In this document: positions 36,281 to 45,973 of the stretch, piece after piece
How positions within the stretch are numbered: position 1 is the stretch's first letter
Layout: each line of letters opens with the position of its first letter
Assembly (NCBI RefSeq): GCF_003719295.1
Contig: NZ_RFLW01000003.1
Span: 310,001-374,000 of the forward strand
Length of the DNA stretch: 64,000 nucleotides
Reading direction: 5' to 3'
From: Haliea alexandrii
GTDB taxonomy: Bacteria > Pseudomonadota > Gammaproteobacteria > Pseudomonadales > Halieaceae
Program-made: the position numbers and the translations under genes
Notes under the pieces: generated by a model
The model's input: only the letters and a program-made list of their open reading frames with translations
Database searches by the model: none
What the model was told of the DNA's origin: nothing

Positions 36281-39016
36281 ATGAGTACAAAATACCGCAG
36301 GGAGCAGTCCCTGGATGTGGACGGCACACGCTATACCATCTTCCCACTGGATGGCGCCGGCGGCGACACACAAACCCTGCCCTACTCCCTCAAGCTGCTG
36401 CTGGAAAACCTCCTGCGCCATGGCAACGAACCCTACGTCACCGACGCCGATATTGAGGCGCTGACGCAATGGGACCCCGATGCACCGCCGAGCCAGGAGA
36501 TCGCATTTGTGCCCGCCAGGGTGCTGTTGCAGGATTTCACCGGTGTGCCGGCCATCGTGGACCTTGCCGTAATGCGCGATGCCATGGTGGACCTTGGCGG
36601 CGAACCGGGCAAGATCAACCCGCTATCACCCGTTGAATTGGTCATCGACCACTCGGTCATGGTCGATTATTTTGGTGGGGAGGACTCTCTGGAGCGCAAT
36701 ACGGCGGTTGAAATCGAGCGCAACCGGGAACGCTACCAGTTCCTGCGCTGGGGGCAGGAGGCCTTCGACAACTTCAAGGTGGTGCCGCCCGGCACGGGCA
36801 TTGTGCATCAGGTCAACCTCGAATTCCTGGCGCGCGGCGTGTTCAGTGCGGAACAGGACGGCAAGACCCTGGCGTACCCGGATACACTGGTTGGCACCGA
36901 TTCGCACACCACCATGATCAACGGCCTCGGTGTACTCGGCTGGGGTGTGGGGGGCATTGAAGCGGAGGCCGCCATGCTCGGTCAGCCCGTGACCATGCTG
37001 ATCCCGGAGGTGGTTGGATTTCGCTTGCAGGGCCAGCTGCCTGAAGGGGCAACTGCTACCGACCTGGTGCTCACCGTCACCGAACAACTGCGCAAGCACG
37101 GCGTGGTCGGCAAGTTCGTCGAGTTCTTTGGCCCCGGTCTCGCCCATTTGAGCCTGGCAGACCGCGCCACCATCGCCAACATGGCACCGGAGTATGGCGC
37201 GACCTGCGGCATTTTCCCGGTCGATGAGGAAACCGTGAAGTATTTGCGCCTCACCGGTCGCAGTGAGGAACAGCTGGAGCTGGTGGAGCGCTACATGAAG
37301 GCCATGGGGCTCTGGCACGACGCGAATAGCGTGGACGCCCGCTATAGTGCCACACTCACGCTGGACCTCGGCAACGTTGAACCCTGCATTGCGGGCCCGA
37401 AAAGACCCCAGGACCGGGTGCCGGTGAACAAGGCCAAGCAGGCGTTTACGCAGGTGCTGCAGGAATTCCAGGACCTCACCGTGGTATCGGAGGATGAAGG
37501 CGGCTGGGAGCAGGAGGGTGGCACGGTCAATGACGAGGAGGCCACCGCCCTGAACGGCATAACCGTGCAACGCGGGGGGGAATCATTCCAGCTGCAGCAC
37601 GGTGCCGTGGTCATTGCGGCCATCACCAGTTGCACCAACACCTCCAACCCCGCCGTGCTCGTTGCGGCCGGTCTGGTTGCACGCAAGGCCCGGGCGCTGG
37701 GCCTGCGCTCCCGCCCCTGGGTAAAGACCAGCCTCGCGCCCGGCTCCAAAGTCGTCACTGAGTATCTGGAGAAGACGGGGCTCATGGACGACCTGGAGGC
37801 CCTCGGCTTCTACCTCGTGGGGTACGGCTGCACCACCTGCATCGGCAATTCGGGGCCGCTGCCGGACGACATCAGCGCCGCCATCGCCAAGGGCAACCTG
37901 CTGGTGACTTCGGTGCTGTCCGGCAACCGCAATTTCGAGGGCCGCATACACCAGGATGTGCGTGCCAACTACCTGGCTTCGCCACCGCTGGTTGTCGCCT
38001 ATGCACTGGCCGGCAACATGGATGTCGATCTGTTCAACGATGCGCTGGGTGAGGATGCGGACGGCAACCCGGTGACGCTTGCCGATCTGTGGCCGAGCAA
38101 CGCAGAAATTCGCGACATTGTCGACGGTGCCGTAAACGCGGGGATGTTCAGAGAGAAATATGCCGACGTCTACAGCGGCAACACGATCTGGAATGACCTC
38201 CCCGTGGCCGACAGCGAACGCTACCCCTGGCCGGAATCCAGTTACGTGCGCAAGCCCACCTTTTTCGACGGCATGCCACCGCAGGCGGCTGACGTACAGG
38301 CCATCAATGCGGCCCGCTGCCTGGTGATGGTGGGCGACAGCGTCACCACCGATCACATCTCACCGGCGGGCGCCATCGCACCGGACAGCCCCGCCGGCCA
38401 GTACCTGCAGGGCCGCGATATTGCGGTGGATGATTTCAACTCCTACGGCTCTCGCCGCGGCAATCACGAGGTGATGATGCGCGGCACGTTCGCCAATATC
38501 CGGCTGCGCAACGTGCTGGCGCCGGGCACCGAGGGCAGCTGGACCACCTGCTTCCTCAACGGCGAGCAAATGTCCATTTTCGAGGCCGCGGAGCGCTACC
38601 GCGAAGAAGACGTCCCGCTGCTGGTTCTCGCCGGCAAGGAATACGGCACGGGATCGTCTCGGGACTGGGCGGCGAAAGGGCCATCGCTGCTGGGCGTGCG
38701 CGTTGTCATTGCCGAGAGCTTCGAACGTATTCACCGCTCCAACCTGGTAGGCATGGGCATACTGCCACTACAGTTCAGTGAAGGAGAGAATGCGGAAACA
38801 CTGGGCCTGACGGGCGAGGAACAGTTCAGCATTGCCGCGGTCGAGCCTGGACAGAAACACGTTACCGTGCAGGTGCGCAGTAAAGACAGCAAGGAGAGCG
38901 AATTCCGGGCTCTCATCCGCATCGACACACCCAATGAATTCAGCTATTACCGCCACGGCGGCATCCTGCACTACGTCCTGCGCCGGCTAGCCGGCACAGC
39001 CGCAAAGGGGGAGTGA
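36281..39016 (+). CDS. acnA: Aconitate hydratase AcnA
   Basis: TCA-cycle enzyme converting citrate to isocitrate. 911 residues, the length of the AcnA/IRP1 group. The [4Fe-4S] cysteines lie in ITSCTNTSNP (near residue 452) and GCTTCIGNSG (near 518-521). Substrate residues are visible in VGTDSHTTMINGLGVLGWGVGG and GKEYGTGSSRDWAAKGP. The ATG at 36281 has GAGAGG upstream; an in-frame ATG nine codons earlier is less likely. Divergent from the RND operon across 176 bases. Confidence 0.96.
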   Translation: MSTKYRREQSLDVDGTRYTIFPLDGAGGDTQTLPYSLKLLLENLLRHGNEPYVTDADIEALTQWDPDAPPSQEIAFVPARVLLQDFTGVPAIVDLAVMRDAMVDLGGEPGKINPLSPVELVIDHSVMVDYFGGEDSLERNTAVEIERNRERYQFLRWGQEAFDNFKVVPPGTGIVHQVNLEFLARGVFSAEQDGKTLAYPDTLVGTDSHTTMINGLGVLGWGVGGIEAEAAMLGQPVTMLIPEVVGFRLQGQLPEGATATDLVLTVTEQLRKHGVVGKFVEFFGPGLAHLSLADRATIANMAPEYGATCGIFPVDEETVKYLRLTGRSEEQLELVERYMKAMGLWHDANSVDARYSATLTLDLGNVEPCIAGPKRPQDRVPVNKAKQAFTQVLQEFQDLTVVSEDEGGWEQEGGTVNDEEATALNGITVQRGGESFQLQHGAVVIAAITSCTNTSNPAVLVAAGLVARKARALGLRSRPWVKTSLAPGSKVVTEYLEKTGLMDDLEALGFYLVGYGCTTCIGNSGPLPDDISAAIAKGNLLVTSVLSGNRNFEGRIHQDVRANYLASPPLVVAYALAGNMDVDLFNDALGEDADGNPVTLADLWPSNAEIRDIVDGAVNAGMFREKYADVYSGNTIWNDLPVADSERYPWPESSYVRKPTFFDGMPPQAADVQAINAARCLVMVGDSVTTDHISPAGAIAPDSPAGQYLQGRDIAVDDFNSYGSRRGNHEVMMRGTFANIRLRNVLAPGTEGSWTTCFLNGEQMSIFEAAERYREEDVPLLVLAGKEYGTGSSRDWAAKGPSLLGVRVVIAESFERIHRSNLVGMGILPLQFSEGENAETLGLTGEEQFSIAAVEPGQKHVTVQVRSKDSKESEFRALIRIDTPNEFSYYRHGGILHYVLRRLAGTAAKGE

Positions 39017-39031
39017 AGCGCAGCAAATAGC

Positions 39032-39460
39032 TTATCCACGCTGCTCGCGAAAGCGCCGCCGGGAGTGTTCCATCAACGCCCAAAGGATGTTTCGTGAGCT
39101 CACCTGTCCCACCAGCACGCCGTCCTCAACCACGGGGCGGCGGCGCTGACGGGTCTCCAGCATGGATTGCGCCACTTCCACGATGCTGTCCTGCGCACTG
39201 CAGGCATTGACCATCGATGTCATCACCTCGCTGACCAGCGCGTGCTCGGGATCTCCATCGTTGTAGATGGAGGTCAATATGCCGCGCAGGCAATCCAGCT
39301 CGGAGAGCACACCCTGCACCGCGCCCGTGGCATCGGTGACCGTGAGCCCCGTGAGGCCGTGCTCGGTGATAATATTCACCGCCTCTACCAGATTTGCATC
39401 CGGCCGTATGGTGAGCGGTTGGCGGTGCATGCAGTCTCTGACCGTAGTGGGTTGCGACAT
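39032..39460 (-). CDS. CBS-domain protein
   Basis: A 142-residue cytoplasmic protein made of two CBS motifs (about 8-62 and 75-130): VRDCMHRQPLTIRPDANLVE and SEVMTSMVNACSAQDSIVEV. Stand-alone CBS pairs bind adenosine nucleotides and regulate partners. The ATG at 39460 has GGAGA seven bases upstream. It converges on acnA with 15 bases between stops and is divergent from the helicase. Confidence 0.88.
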   Translation of the reverse strand: MSQPTTVRDCMHRQPLTIRPDANLVEAVNIITEHGLTGLTVTDATGAVQGVLSELDCLRGILTSIYNDGDPEHALVSEVMTSMVNACSAQDSIVEVAQSMLETRQRRRPVVEDGVLVGQVSSRNILWALMEHSRRRFREQRG

Positions 39461-39564
39461 ACAGGGTTCTCCACAAGTGAGTAATGACTGCCAGTATAGC
39501 CGAGGTGGGGCCCCGCTGAAGCGCACACACGCTCCCGAACACGGCATATTCACGCTGCAGCCGC

Positions 39565-39592
39565 GTTGTCGCCTCGGCGATAGCCTGTATAC
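39565..39592 (+). promoter_or_regulatory. Sigma-70 promoter of the DEAD-box helicase gene
   Basis: TTGTCG (39565-39570), 16-base spacer, TATACT (39587-39592); expected start near 39599 gives a short leader of about 33 bases before the ATG at 39632. Confidence 0.6.
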
Positions 39593-39631
39593 TATCGCCC
39601 CGTTGATCGCCCCACCCCCAAGGTACTCCCC

Positions 39632-41419
39632 ATGACCGCCGAACTCCCTGACGCGACTCGCTTCGCGGACCTGAACCTGCCCGATTTCCTCCTGCGCGCA
39701 CTGACCGCGGTTGGCTACGAAACGCCGTCGGCGATTCAGGCACGCACCATACCACCGCTGCTGGAGGGCTGTGACCTGGTAGGGCAAGCGCAGACCGGCA
39801 CAGGCAAGACGGCGGCCTTCGCCCTGCCGCTGCTCGCCGGGCTGGACGTCAAGCAGAAAACGCCCCAGGTCATGGTGCTCACTCCCACGCGGGAACTGGC
39901 CATTCAGGTGGCTGAAGCCTTCCAGAAATACGCCGCCTACCTGCCCGGGTTTCATGTTCTGCCCATTTACGGGGGCTCCGACTACCGCGGCCAGTTGCGC
40001 CAGTTGCAGCGTGGTGTGCATGTGATCGTGGGTACACCGGGGCGTGTCATGGACCATATGCGTCGCGGCTCATTGGACTTGCGCGGACTGCGCTCGCTGG
40101 TCCTGGACGAGGCCGACGAAATGCTGCGCATGGGCTTCATTGATGATGTCGAATGGATTCTGGAGCAGACACCACCCACGCGCCAGGTGGCCCTGTTTTC
40201 CGCCACCATGCCCACGGCCATTCGCCGCATTGCACAGCAACACCTGAAATCACCCAAAGAAATCACCATTCAGGTGAAATCGATGGCCAACGAAGCCATC
40301 CGTCAACGCGTGTGGATGATGGCCGGCGTGCACAAGCTGGATGCCCTCACCCGCATTCTGGAAATGGAAGACTTCGACGCCATTATCATGTTCGTGCGCA
40401 CCCGCATCGCCACTACGGAACTGGCTGAAAAGCTTGCCGCCCGCGGCTATTCAGCGGCGCCCCTGAACGGCGATATTCCGCAGCAACAGCGCGAAAAAAC
40501 CGTGGAACGCCTGAAGAATGGCGGTCTGGATATTCTGGTGGCCACCGATGTTGCGGCGCGCGGACTGGATGTCGAGCGCATCAGCCACGTCATCAACTAC
40601 GACATTCCGCAGGATGTAGAAGCCTACGTACACCGCATTGGCCGCACCGGCCGTGCCGGGCGCAAGGGTGAGGCCATCCTGTTCGCCGCCAACCGCGAGC
40701 GCCGCCTGCTCAAAGCCATTGAGCGTGCCACCTCCAATGTTATCGAACCCATGCAGTTACCCAGTGCGCAGGAGGTTCAGGACAAACGCAGTGACCGTTT
40801 CAAGCAACAGATCACAGAGACACTGGACACACGCGATCTGGACGCCGCGCGCAAGCTGGTCAGCGACTACCAGCATGAATACGGCGTGCCCATGCTGGAT
40901 GTCGCCGCAGCGCTGGTGCTGTTGGCCGGCGGCAAAGCCGATAGCCCTGCACCCACCGCGCAGAACAGCCCCTCATCCCCGGTAGCGGTCGGACGTGAAA
41001 AGCCGTCACGTGGCGATACCCGGCCACCGCGGGAAGCCCGCGAACCACGCGACAAGCCGCGGCGGCAAGAGCGCGACAGCGAACTGGCAAAAGGTATGGA
41101 ACGGTTCCGCATTGCCGTCGGCCACACGCACGGGGTCAAGCCGGGCAACATTGTTGGTGCCATCGCCAATGAAGCGGATATCGACAGCGAACACATCGGC
41201 CGCATTATCATCCACGACAGCCACAGCACCGTCGACCTGCCCGAGGGCATGCCCGAAGAGATCTTCGATCATCTGCGCAATGTCTGGGTGAGCGGACAGA
41301 AGCTGAACCTGCAGCGGGACCAGGGGGGAACGCCGGCTGGTAACGACAAGCCGGCGGCAGTGCGCAAGCGCACCGGCAAGCCCGACCACAAGCCAGGCAA
41401 ACGCAAACCAAAAGTCTGA
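39632..41419 (+). CDS. deaD: DEAD-box RNA helicase, DeaD/CsdA type
   Basis: A 595-residue ATP-dependent RNA helicase. Q motif near residue 25, Walker A AQTGTGKTAAF near 51, PTRELAIQV, DEADEMLRMGF near 158, SAT, and HRIGRTGRAGR near 335. The C-terminal part carries the DbpA RNA-binding domain (about 485-555; GVKPGNIVGAIANEADIDSE, VDLPEGMPEEIFDHL) and a basic tail (KRKPKV) as in cold-shock helicase DeaD. Expected roles: ribosome assembly and mRNA decay, mainly in the cold. Confidence 0.93.
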   Translation: MTAELPDATRFADLNLPDFLLRALTAVGYETPSAIQARTIPPLLEGCDLVGQAQTGTGKTAAFALPLLAGLDVKQKTPQVMVLTPTRELAIQVAEAFQKYAAYLPGFHVLPIYGGSDYRGQLRQLQRGVHVIVGTPGRVMDHMRRGSLDLRGLRSLVLDEADEMLRMGFIDDVEWILEQTPPTRQVALFSATMPTAIRRIAQQHLKSPKEITIQVKSMANEAIRQRVWMMAGVHKLDALTRILEMEDFDAIIMFVRTRIATTELAEKLAARGYSAAPLNGDIPQQQREKTVERLKNGGLDILVATDVAARGLDVERISHVINYDIPQDVEAYVHRIGRTGRAGRKGEAILFAANRERRLLKAIERATSNVIEPMQLPSAQEVQDKRSDRFKQQITETLDTRDLDAARKLVSDYQHEYGVPMLDVAAALVLLAGGKADSPAPTAQNSPSSPVAVGREKPSRGDTRPPREAREPRDKPRRQERDSELAKGMERFRIAVGHTHGVKPGNIVGAIANEADIDSEHIGRIIIHDSHSTVDLPEGMPEEIFDHLRNVWVSGQKLNLQRDQGGTPAGNDKPAAVRKRTGKPDHKPGKRKPKV

Positions 41420-41439
41420 CCCTGTAACCGCGGCGGGGA

Positions 41440-42225
41440 TCAGTGCAGCAGCTGGCTTATCATCCGAGCCAGCCCAACCAGGCTGACCGCCAGCAGGCCA
41501 GCGCCGAGCACGCGGAAAAACACTGCGGTATCGGCGCGCAGGGTATAGGCATGAAAGCGCAGGCCCAACACATGGCCGATGGCAGCGCAGGGCAGCAGCC
41601 AGAGGTGCTGCCGCCACTGCAGGTCGACACCCGTCCAGGCAAAGGCGGCCAGCTTTATGGCGACGAGTACAAACCAGAGTACAAATAGCGTATCGCGCAG
41701 TTCGTGACGGGCCACCCGGCTCGCCGCTACGGGCACCACCAGCGGTGCAGCAATCAGGGATGTGCCACTGACGTAACCACCCAACATGAGCAGGCCGGCA
41801 TCTACCCGCCGACTGTTGCTCTTGAAGGGTCGTTGCAGGATGTAACTGACGGCATAGACACCGACCACCACGAAAATGAAACTGCTGACCACCGATGCCG
41901 GCAGTGTCAGCACACCGGCTACACCGATGAGTTTAGGCACCAGCATCAGCGCCAGGGCGTAGCGCAGAAAAGGCCAGTTCACGGTGCCGGGGTCGCTGCG
42001 GGTGGCTCCGCGTCCCCGCACATGCGCCTGCACAATGGTCAGCCCGGAAAAGAACAGTAAATGCACAGAGATGATGGGCAGATAAACCAGCGGTGCGTTA
42101 TACACCATCAGCAAAAAGGGCAAGGTGAGCACCGCTCCACCGAAGCCAAGACCCGAGCGCACAAAACCGCCCCAGATAAAGAGCAGCCCGATCAGGGTCA
42201 TTTGCCACCAGGCGAGATCAGCCAT
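41440..42225 (-). CDS. TauE/SafE family permease
   Basis: A 261-residue inner-membrane protein with about eight helices. Family signature GGFVRSGLGFGGAVLTLPFL near the N terminus and its repeat LLMLGGYVSGTSLIAAPLVV in the second half. Members export sulfite, sulfoacetate or similar organic anions. The ATG at 42225 lies five bases after CCGGAG and overlaps the end of the DUF3445 gene by eight bases, so the two genes are coupled. Substrate is unknown. Confidence 0.9.
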   Translation of the reverse strand: MADLAWWQMTLIGLLFIWGGFVRSGLGFGGAVLTLPFLLMVYNAPLVYLPIISVHLLFFSGLTIVQAHVRGRGATRSDPGTVNWPFLRYALALMLVPKLIGVAGVLTLPASVVSSFIFVVVGVYAVSYILQRPFKSNSRRVDAGLLMLGGYVSGTSLIAAPLVVPVAASRVARHELRDTLFVLWFVLVAIKLAAFAWTGVDLQWRQHLWLLPCAAIGHVLGLRFHAYTLRADTAVFFRVLGAGLLAVSLVGLARMISQLLH

Positions 42226-43066
42226 GCGCACTCCGGTAGAACGCCAATTCCCTTTCTATGCGGTCAAATCCCTTATACACCGCTAGCTCAGTCGGGCAGG
42301 CATCAACCGCCTGCAATAAAGAGGGTATCGCATCGGGAACCGAAGCCAGGGCAGCGAGCGGAAACAGATACACGCGTATCGTGAAGAGAATCGCGGCTGT
42401 GTCGGGTAGGCGACGCAATGATTGGCGTTCGCAGCGGTAATGCAACGGCCCTAACGCTGTGCCACCCTCCCTGACGCAGAGGGCATCCCCGCACTGCAAG
42501 CCCCAGTTGAACCGCACCACGGGATGCTCGGGGCGCAGATGCTGCAGGAAGCGGTTCACGCGGGGCTGCAGTGCATGCGCAAACCCGGGAACATCACCGT
42601 GAATGGCGGTCAGCGGCTGCTCGAATTTGTCTTCCAGGCGCCAGTGGCTCGGGCTGCAGAGGCTGGCAGCGGTTAACAGATACTCATCATCGCGCTGCTG
42701 CAGCAGCAAGAGATCATCGGCAACGGCCAGGGAGATGGCCCAAAGCGGCTCAGCACTCTGCGCCTCGACACTGATAGCGCCTGCCGCAGAGTGCAGAAAC
42801 GCCCCGTCCCTGCGATAAAACGCGGGATGATCACGTTCGAGGTGTGCCGCAAGCAGCTGACTGGCCTCACGCTGCGCCGGCAAGGACGCCGGGAGTGCGC
42901 GAAACACCCGGGAGCCGAGCCTGCTGCGTACGGCCTGCTTATGCCGGAAGAAACGTGGCAGCGCGTCATCCGGCTCAATCCAGGTGCGCGTATTCAGCGG
43001 CGCGAGCCCCATGCTCAGCACAGTCGGATTGCGCAGGTGGGGAAGGTAGGGAATCGGCAATGGCAC
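42218..43066 (-). CDS. DUF3445 protein (haem-dependent oxidative N-demethylase-like)
   Basis: About 282 residues. DUF3445 features: NPTVLSMGLAPLNTRTWIEP near the N terminus, WAISLAVADDLLLLQQRDD, LCSPSHWRLEDKF and FNWGLQCGDALC. The family includes the catalytic subunit of haem-dependent oxidative N-demethylases. The start is uncertain: GTG at 43066 follows AGGAG by eleven bases and keeps the conserved PIPYLPHLRNP lead; ATG at 43012 would trim it, and an in-frame start at 43195 gives a longer form without family character. Coupled to the permease. Confidence 0.78.
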   Translation of the reverse strand: MPLPIPYLPHLRNPTVLSMGLAPLNTRTWIEPDDALPRFFRHKQAVRSRLGSRVFRALPASLPAQREASQLLAAHLERDHPAFYRRDGAFLHSAAGAISVEAQSAEPLWAISLAVADDLLLLQQRDDEYLLTAASLCSPSHWRLEDKFEQPLTAIHGDVPGFAHALQPRVNRFLQHLRPEHPVVRFNWGLQCGDALCVREGGTALGPLHYRCERQSLRRLPDTAAILFTIRVYLFPLAALASVPDAIPSLLQAVDACPTELAVYKGFDRIERELAFYRSAHG

Positions 43067-43251
43067 GCAGCACAGCTCTCCTGAATGAGGGAATGCATTC
43101 TGCGCGGTTGTGGCCCTCGGGGCAAACCGCGCGTCGCTCCACTGCGCATTGATCAATGAGCACACGCGGCGGCGCGGCGCAAGGCCTTGTCGCACAGGCT
43201 GGCATTGGTTAGTCTCGCATTTCCGTCTCGACCGCCATCAGGACCCTTGGC

Positions 43252-44199
43252 ATGCAACAGCCGAGCATTCACCTGTCCGGAGTCGTCACCCTGACTGCGT
43301 GCTTGATGTCTATGGGTGTCGCAGCCGAAGAGGAAGCACCTGCAATCCCGGCAACCCGTTATTTTGCCGAGCTCGGTATTGGTGCCGAGTACGATACCAA
43401 CGTCACCATTGATGAACTGGACGCCAGTACTCGGGAAGGCGATGCGGCCGCCACCCTTGAAGGCAAGGTGGGCATGCGTACCTACTTCAGTCCGAAAACC
43501 GACCTGCGCCTGACCTACGACTTCAATCAGGATATGTATCAGGACTTTTCAGACCTGAACAGGCAAACGCATATTGTTGGTGCCAACCTCAAGACCCAGC
43601 CCGGTAGCTTCGACGCCGGATTCTCGACTTTCTACGTCAACTCCCTGCTCGACGGCAACGGCTTTCTGGAACTGTACCGGGCCTCGCCCTATGTCTCGGG
43701 CTTTCTCAGCCAGAAATGGTTCAGCCGCGTGGCCTACGTGTTTTCCGACAAGCAGATCAAGGAGAGAGCGGAGCGCGATGCCACAACGCACACCGGGGAA
43801 ATCGACCTCTACTTTTTTGCCCGGGGACTGCGCAGCTACTACAACATGGGTTACCGGTTCCGCGATGAAGACGCCAATCTCGAGCGCCTGGACTTTACCT
43901 CCCACGCGGCCAAACTGCGTTACATTCGCCGCGTGGATGTTGGCCGCAAAGTACTCAAGGTGGAAATGGCGTACCGCTATGAAAACCGCGACTACAGCGG
44001 CGTAACGCCGGGCATTGGCAGCATAGAGGGTGAACCGCGCAAGGACGAACGCCACCGGGTGCAGATCGACCTGGAGTACCCAGTGACCAAACAGGGCGCC
44101 CTGCAGCTATACCTGGCTTACGGTGACTACCAATCCAATTTCCCCATCAGTGACTTCGACCAGGGAATCGTCGGCAGCCGCTACGTCTACCGCTGGTGA
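43252..44199 (+). CDS. Outer-membrane beta-barrel-like hypothetical protein
   Basis: A 315-residue exported protein: signal peptide (VVTLTACLMSMGVAA) then alternating amphipathic strands rich in Tyr, Arg and Asp (RYFAELGIGAEYDTNVTI, TDLRLTYDFNQDMYQDF, LQLYLAYGDYQSNF) ending in ...SRYVYRW, as in outer-membrane barrels with an aromatic last residue. The opening resembles surface-exposed barrel/porin-like proteins of unknown function. It ends exactly where the convergent S8 protease ends: the two stop codons form TGATCA with no spacer. Confidence 0.75.
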   Translation: MQQPSIHLSGVVTLTACLMSMGVAAEEEAPAIPATRYFAELGIGAEYDTNVTIDELDASTREGDAAATLEGKVGMRTYFSPKTDLRLTYDFNQDMYQDFSDLNRQTHIVGANLKTQPGSFDAGFSTFYVNSLLDGNGFLELYRASPYVSGFLSQKWFSRVAYVFSDKQIKERAERDATTHTGEIDLYFFARGLRSYYNMGYRFRDEDANLERLDFTSHAAKLRYIRRVDVGRKVLKVEMAYRYENRDYSGVTPGIGSIEGEPRKDERHRVQIDLEYPVTKQGALQLYLAYGDYQSNFPISDFDQGIVGSRYVYRW

Positions 44200-45933
44200 T
44201 CAGCCGTTTACGCGCAGTACACCGTAGCCGTAAACGTCATCTCGCCCGGGCACACCCTCGTCCTGCACGCTACTGAGCAACGCCTCGCGCACATCCTCGT
44301 AGGGCGTGAGCAAACGCAACCTGGCGGCGGCGGTGGCTACGAAGGGTACCGCAAACGAAGTGCCCGACGAGGTGGCATAGCCACCGCCGGAGCGGGCATG
44401 CAACAGGCCAACACCGGGTGCGGCAAGATCCACATAATCGCCGCGGTTCGCCAGCCGGAACACACGCCCGTGTGAGTCAACCGCCGTCACCGCCATCACC
44501 GATGAATAGGCCGCCGGGTACATGGGCTTGGCCATGGGCCCACCGTTACCGGCTGCCGCAAGAATCAGCACCCCGCGACCTGCAGCGCGGCTGAGCGCCT
44601 TTTCCAGCAAGCGATTTGGCGGGCCGGCAAGGGAGATATTCACCACGTCGACACCGGACGAAATCAGCCAGTCTAGGGCGCGCACCAGGCTCACTGTGCT
44701 GGCGATTTCACCCCGCGCGGCATCCTGCTCGAACACGGCAGCCGCATACAATTCGGCGCTGGGGGCCAGCCCGACATAATCCGTATCACGGCCGGCAAAA
44801 ATCGAGGCGATGGCCGTGCCGTGGAAAGCGGGCAATACTGCACCCTCGGAGGCGAACGCACGACTGTGGATATTCGCTTTCTGCAGCGCCGGGTGCGCCG
44901 TATCGACAAGGCTGTCGATCATGCCCAAACGCAGCGCCAGATCATCCATTCCGGCGGGGAAATGCAGCACGTTGCGCGGACTGGCGCCCTCGACGGTGTG
45001 ATGCACCGGGGCTCCCGCAGTGTAGATATGATTCAGGTCAACCTCTGCGCGTCCGCGGCCGACCACGTCGATCACGCCTTCCCGCACGTCGTAGATCTCG
45101 AAACTCGATGGCGCCTCGACCTCTGCCAGCAAGAGGCCCATACCCGGCAAGTCGGTAACACGATCAAACAGATACCCCTTCACCGCCAGCTCATCGAATA
45201 CCTCCGGCTCGGCCATCACCAGCCACTGCTGCGTCTTGATGCGGGCCTCGTCGATTTCCAGCTGGCTTTCAAGGTCTTCCAGTACGGTGGCGATTTCGCT
45301 CTCCAGGCGTTCCTCGATGGCCGCTGCAATGCCGACCTCGACCTCACTTTCTACTGAAGCGGTCACCGACTGCTCGACCGTCTCCTCAACGGATTTCTCG
45401 ACGGCACTGGCGACATTCTGCTCGACCGTGGTCTCGACGGAGTCCTCTACCGCCCCCGCGACCGATTCCTCTACCGTGGTTTCGACTGCTTCCTCGACGG
45501 CACCCGCTACCGATTCTTCAACACTGGTTTCCACCGCATCTTCCACCGACTCCTCGACGCTGTCGGCGACGGTTTCCTCGACCGACTTCTCCACCGACTC
45601 GTCGATGGTCTCCTCGATTGAATCTTCAATGGAGTCCTCGATGGTCTCGCCAACGGCCTGGTCGACGGCAACCTCGAGCTCCTCTTCAAGGTTGTCGACC
45701 ACCTCCTCTTCGACGTTCTCGGCGACTTCTTCTTCTATGGACTCGTCGATGTATTCCGCGAACTCATCTTCATCCAGGCAGCAGGGCACCTGGGCATTCA
45801 CGGCAGCGGGCGCGAGCAGGGCAATGACGGCGGCGAACGTGCACGCCGTAATGAAGCGCGAGCCAACGCGAAGCAAGCAGCTCGCTTCGTGACTCACAAC
45901 CTGCAAAACGGACATTCCGGTAGACTGTCGCAC
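44200..45933 (-). CDS. Secreted S8 (subtilisin-like) protease with acidic tetrapeptide-repeat N-domain
   Basis: A 577-residue exported protein. Hydrophobic export segment about 28-48 (FAAVIALLAPAAVNA), a CC pair at 51-52, then about 145 residues (62-205) of near-continuous x-V-E-x tetrapeptides (SVEESVEDAVETSVEESVAG), a linker, and an S8 peptidase domain (about 325-577). The triad is complete: Asp340 (GMIDSLVDTAHPAL), His371 (FHGTAIASIFAG), Ser526 (SSGTSFAVPFVA), with oxyanion Asn463. GTG at 45933 was chosen because GGAGGG lies eight bases upstream; ATG at 45963 would leave almost no leader. It is divergent from an ECF sigma/anti-sigma pair, and promoter-like elements face both ways. No autotransporter domain is seen. 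Confidence 0.88.
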   Translation of the reverse strand: MRQSTGMSVLQVVSHEASCLLRVGSRFITACTFAAVIALLAPAAVNAQVPCCLDEDEFAEYIDESIEEEVAENVEEEVVDNLEEELEVAVDQAVGETIEDSIEDSIEETIDESVEKSVEETVADSVEESVEDAVETSVEESVAGAVEEAVETTVEESVAGAVEDSVETTVEQNVASAVEKSVEETVEQSVTASVESEVEVGIAAAIEERLESEIATVLEDLESQLEIDEARIKTQQWLVMAEPEVFDELAVKGYLFDRVTDLPGMGLLLAEVEAPSSFEIYDVREGVIDVVGRGRAEVDLNHIYTAGAPVHHTVEGASPRNVLHFPAGMDDLALRLGMIDSLVDTAHPALQKANIHSRAFASEGAVLPAFHGTAIASIFAGRDTDYVGLAPSAELYAAAVFEQDAARGEIASTVSLVRALDWLISSGVDVVNISLAGPPNRLLEKALSRAAGRGVLILAAAGNGGPMAKPMYPAAYSSVMAVTAVDSHGRVFRLANRGDYVDLAAPGVGLLHARSGGGYATSSGTSFAVPFVATAAARLRLLTPYEDVREALLSSVQDEGVPGRDDVYGYGVLRVNG

Positions 45934-45973
45934 GGCTTTCACCCTCCACATGGCAAACGCCATCTATAGTAAA

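Noticed and set aside
45236-45892. Plus-strand 218-codon reading rich in Ser/Thr opposite the protease repeat
   Set aside because: It is the antisense image of the x-V-E-x codons, has no ribosome site or domain, and the minus-strand gene is complete with catalytic triad.
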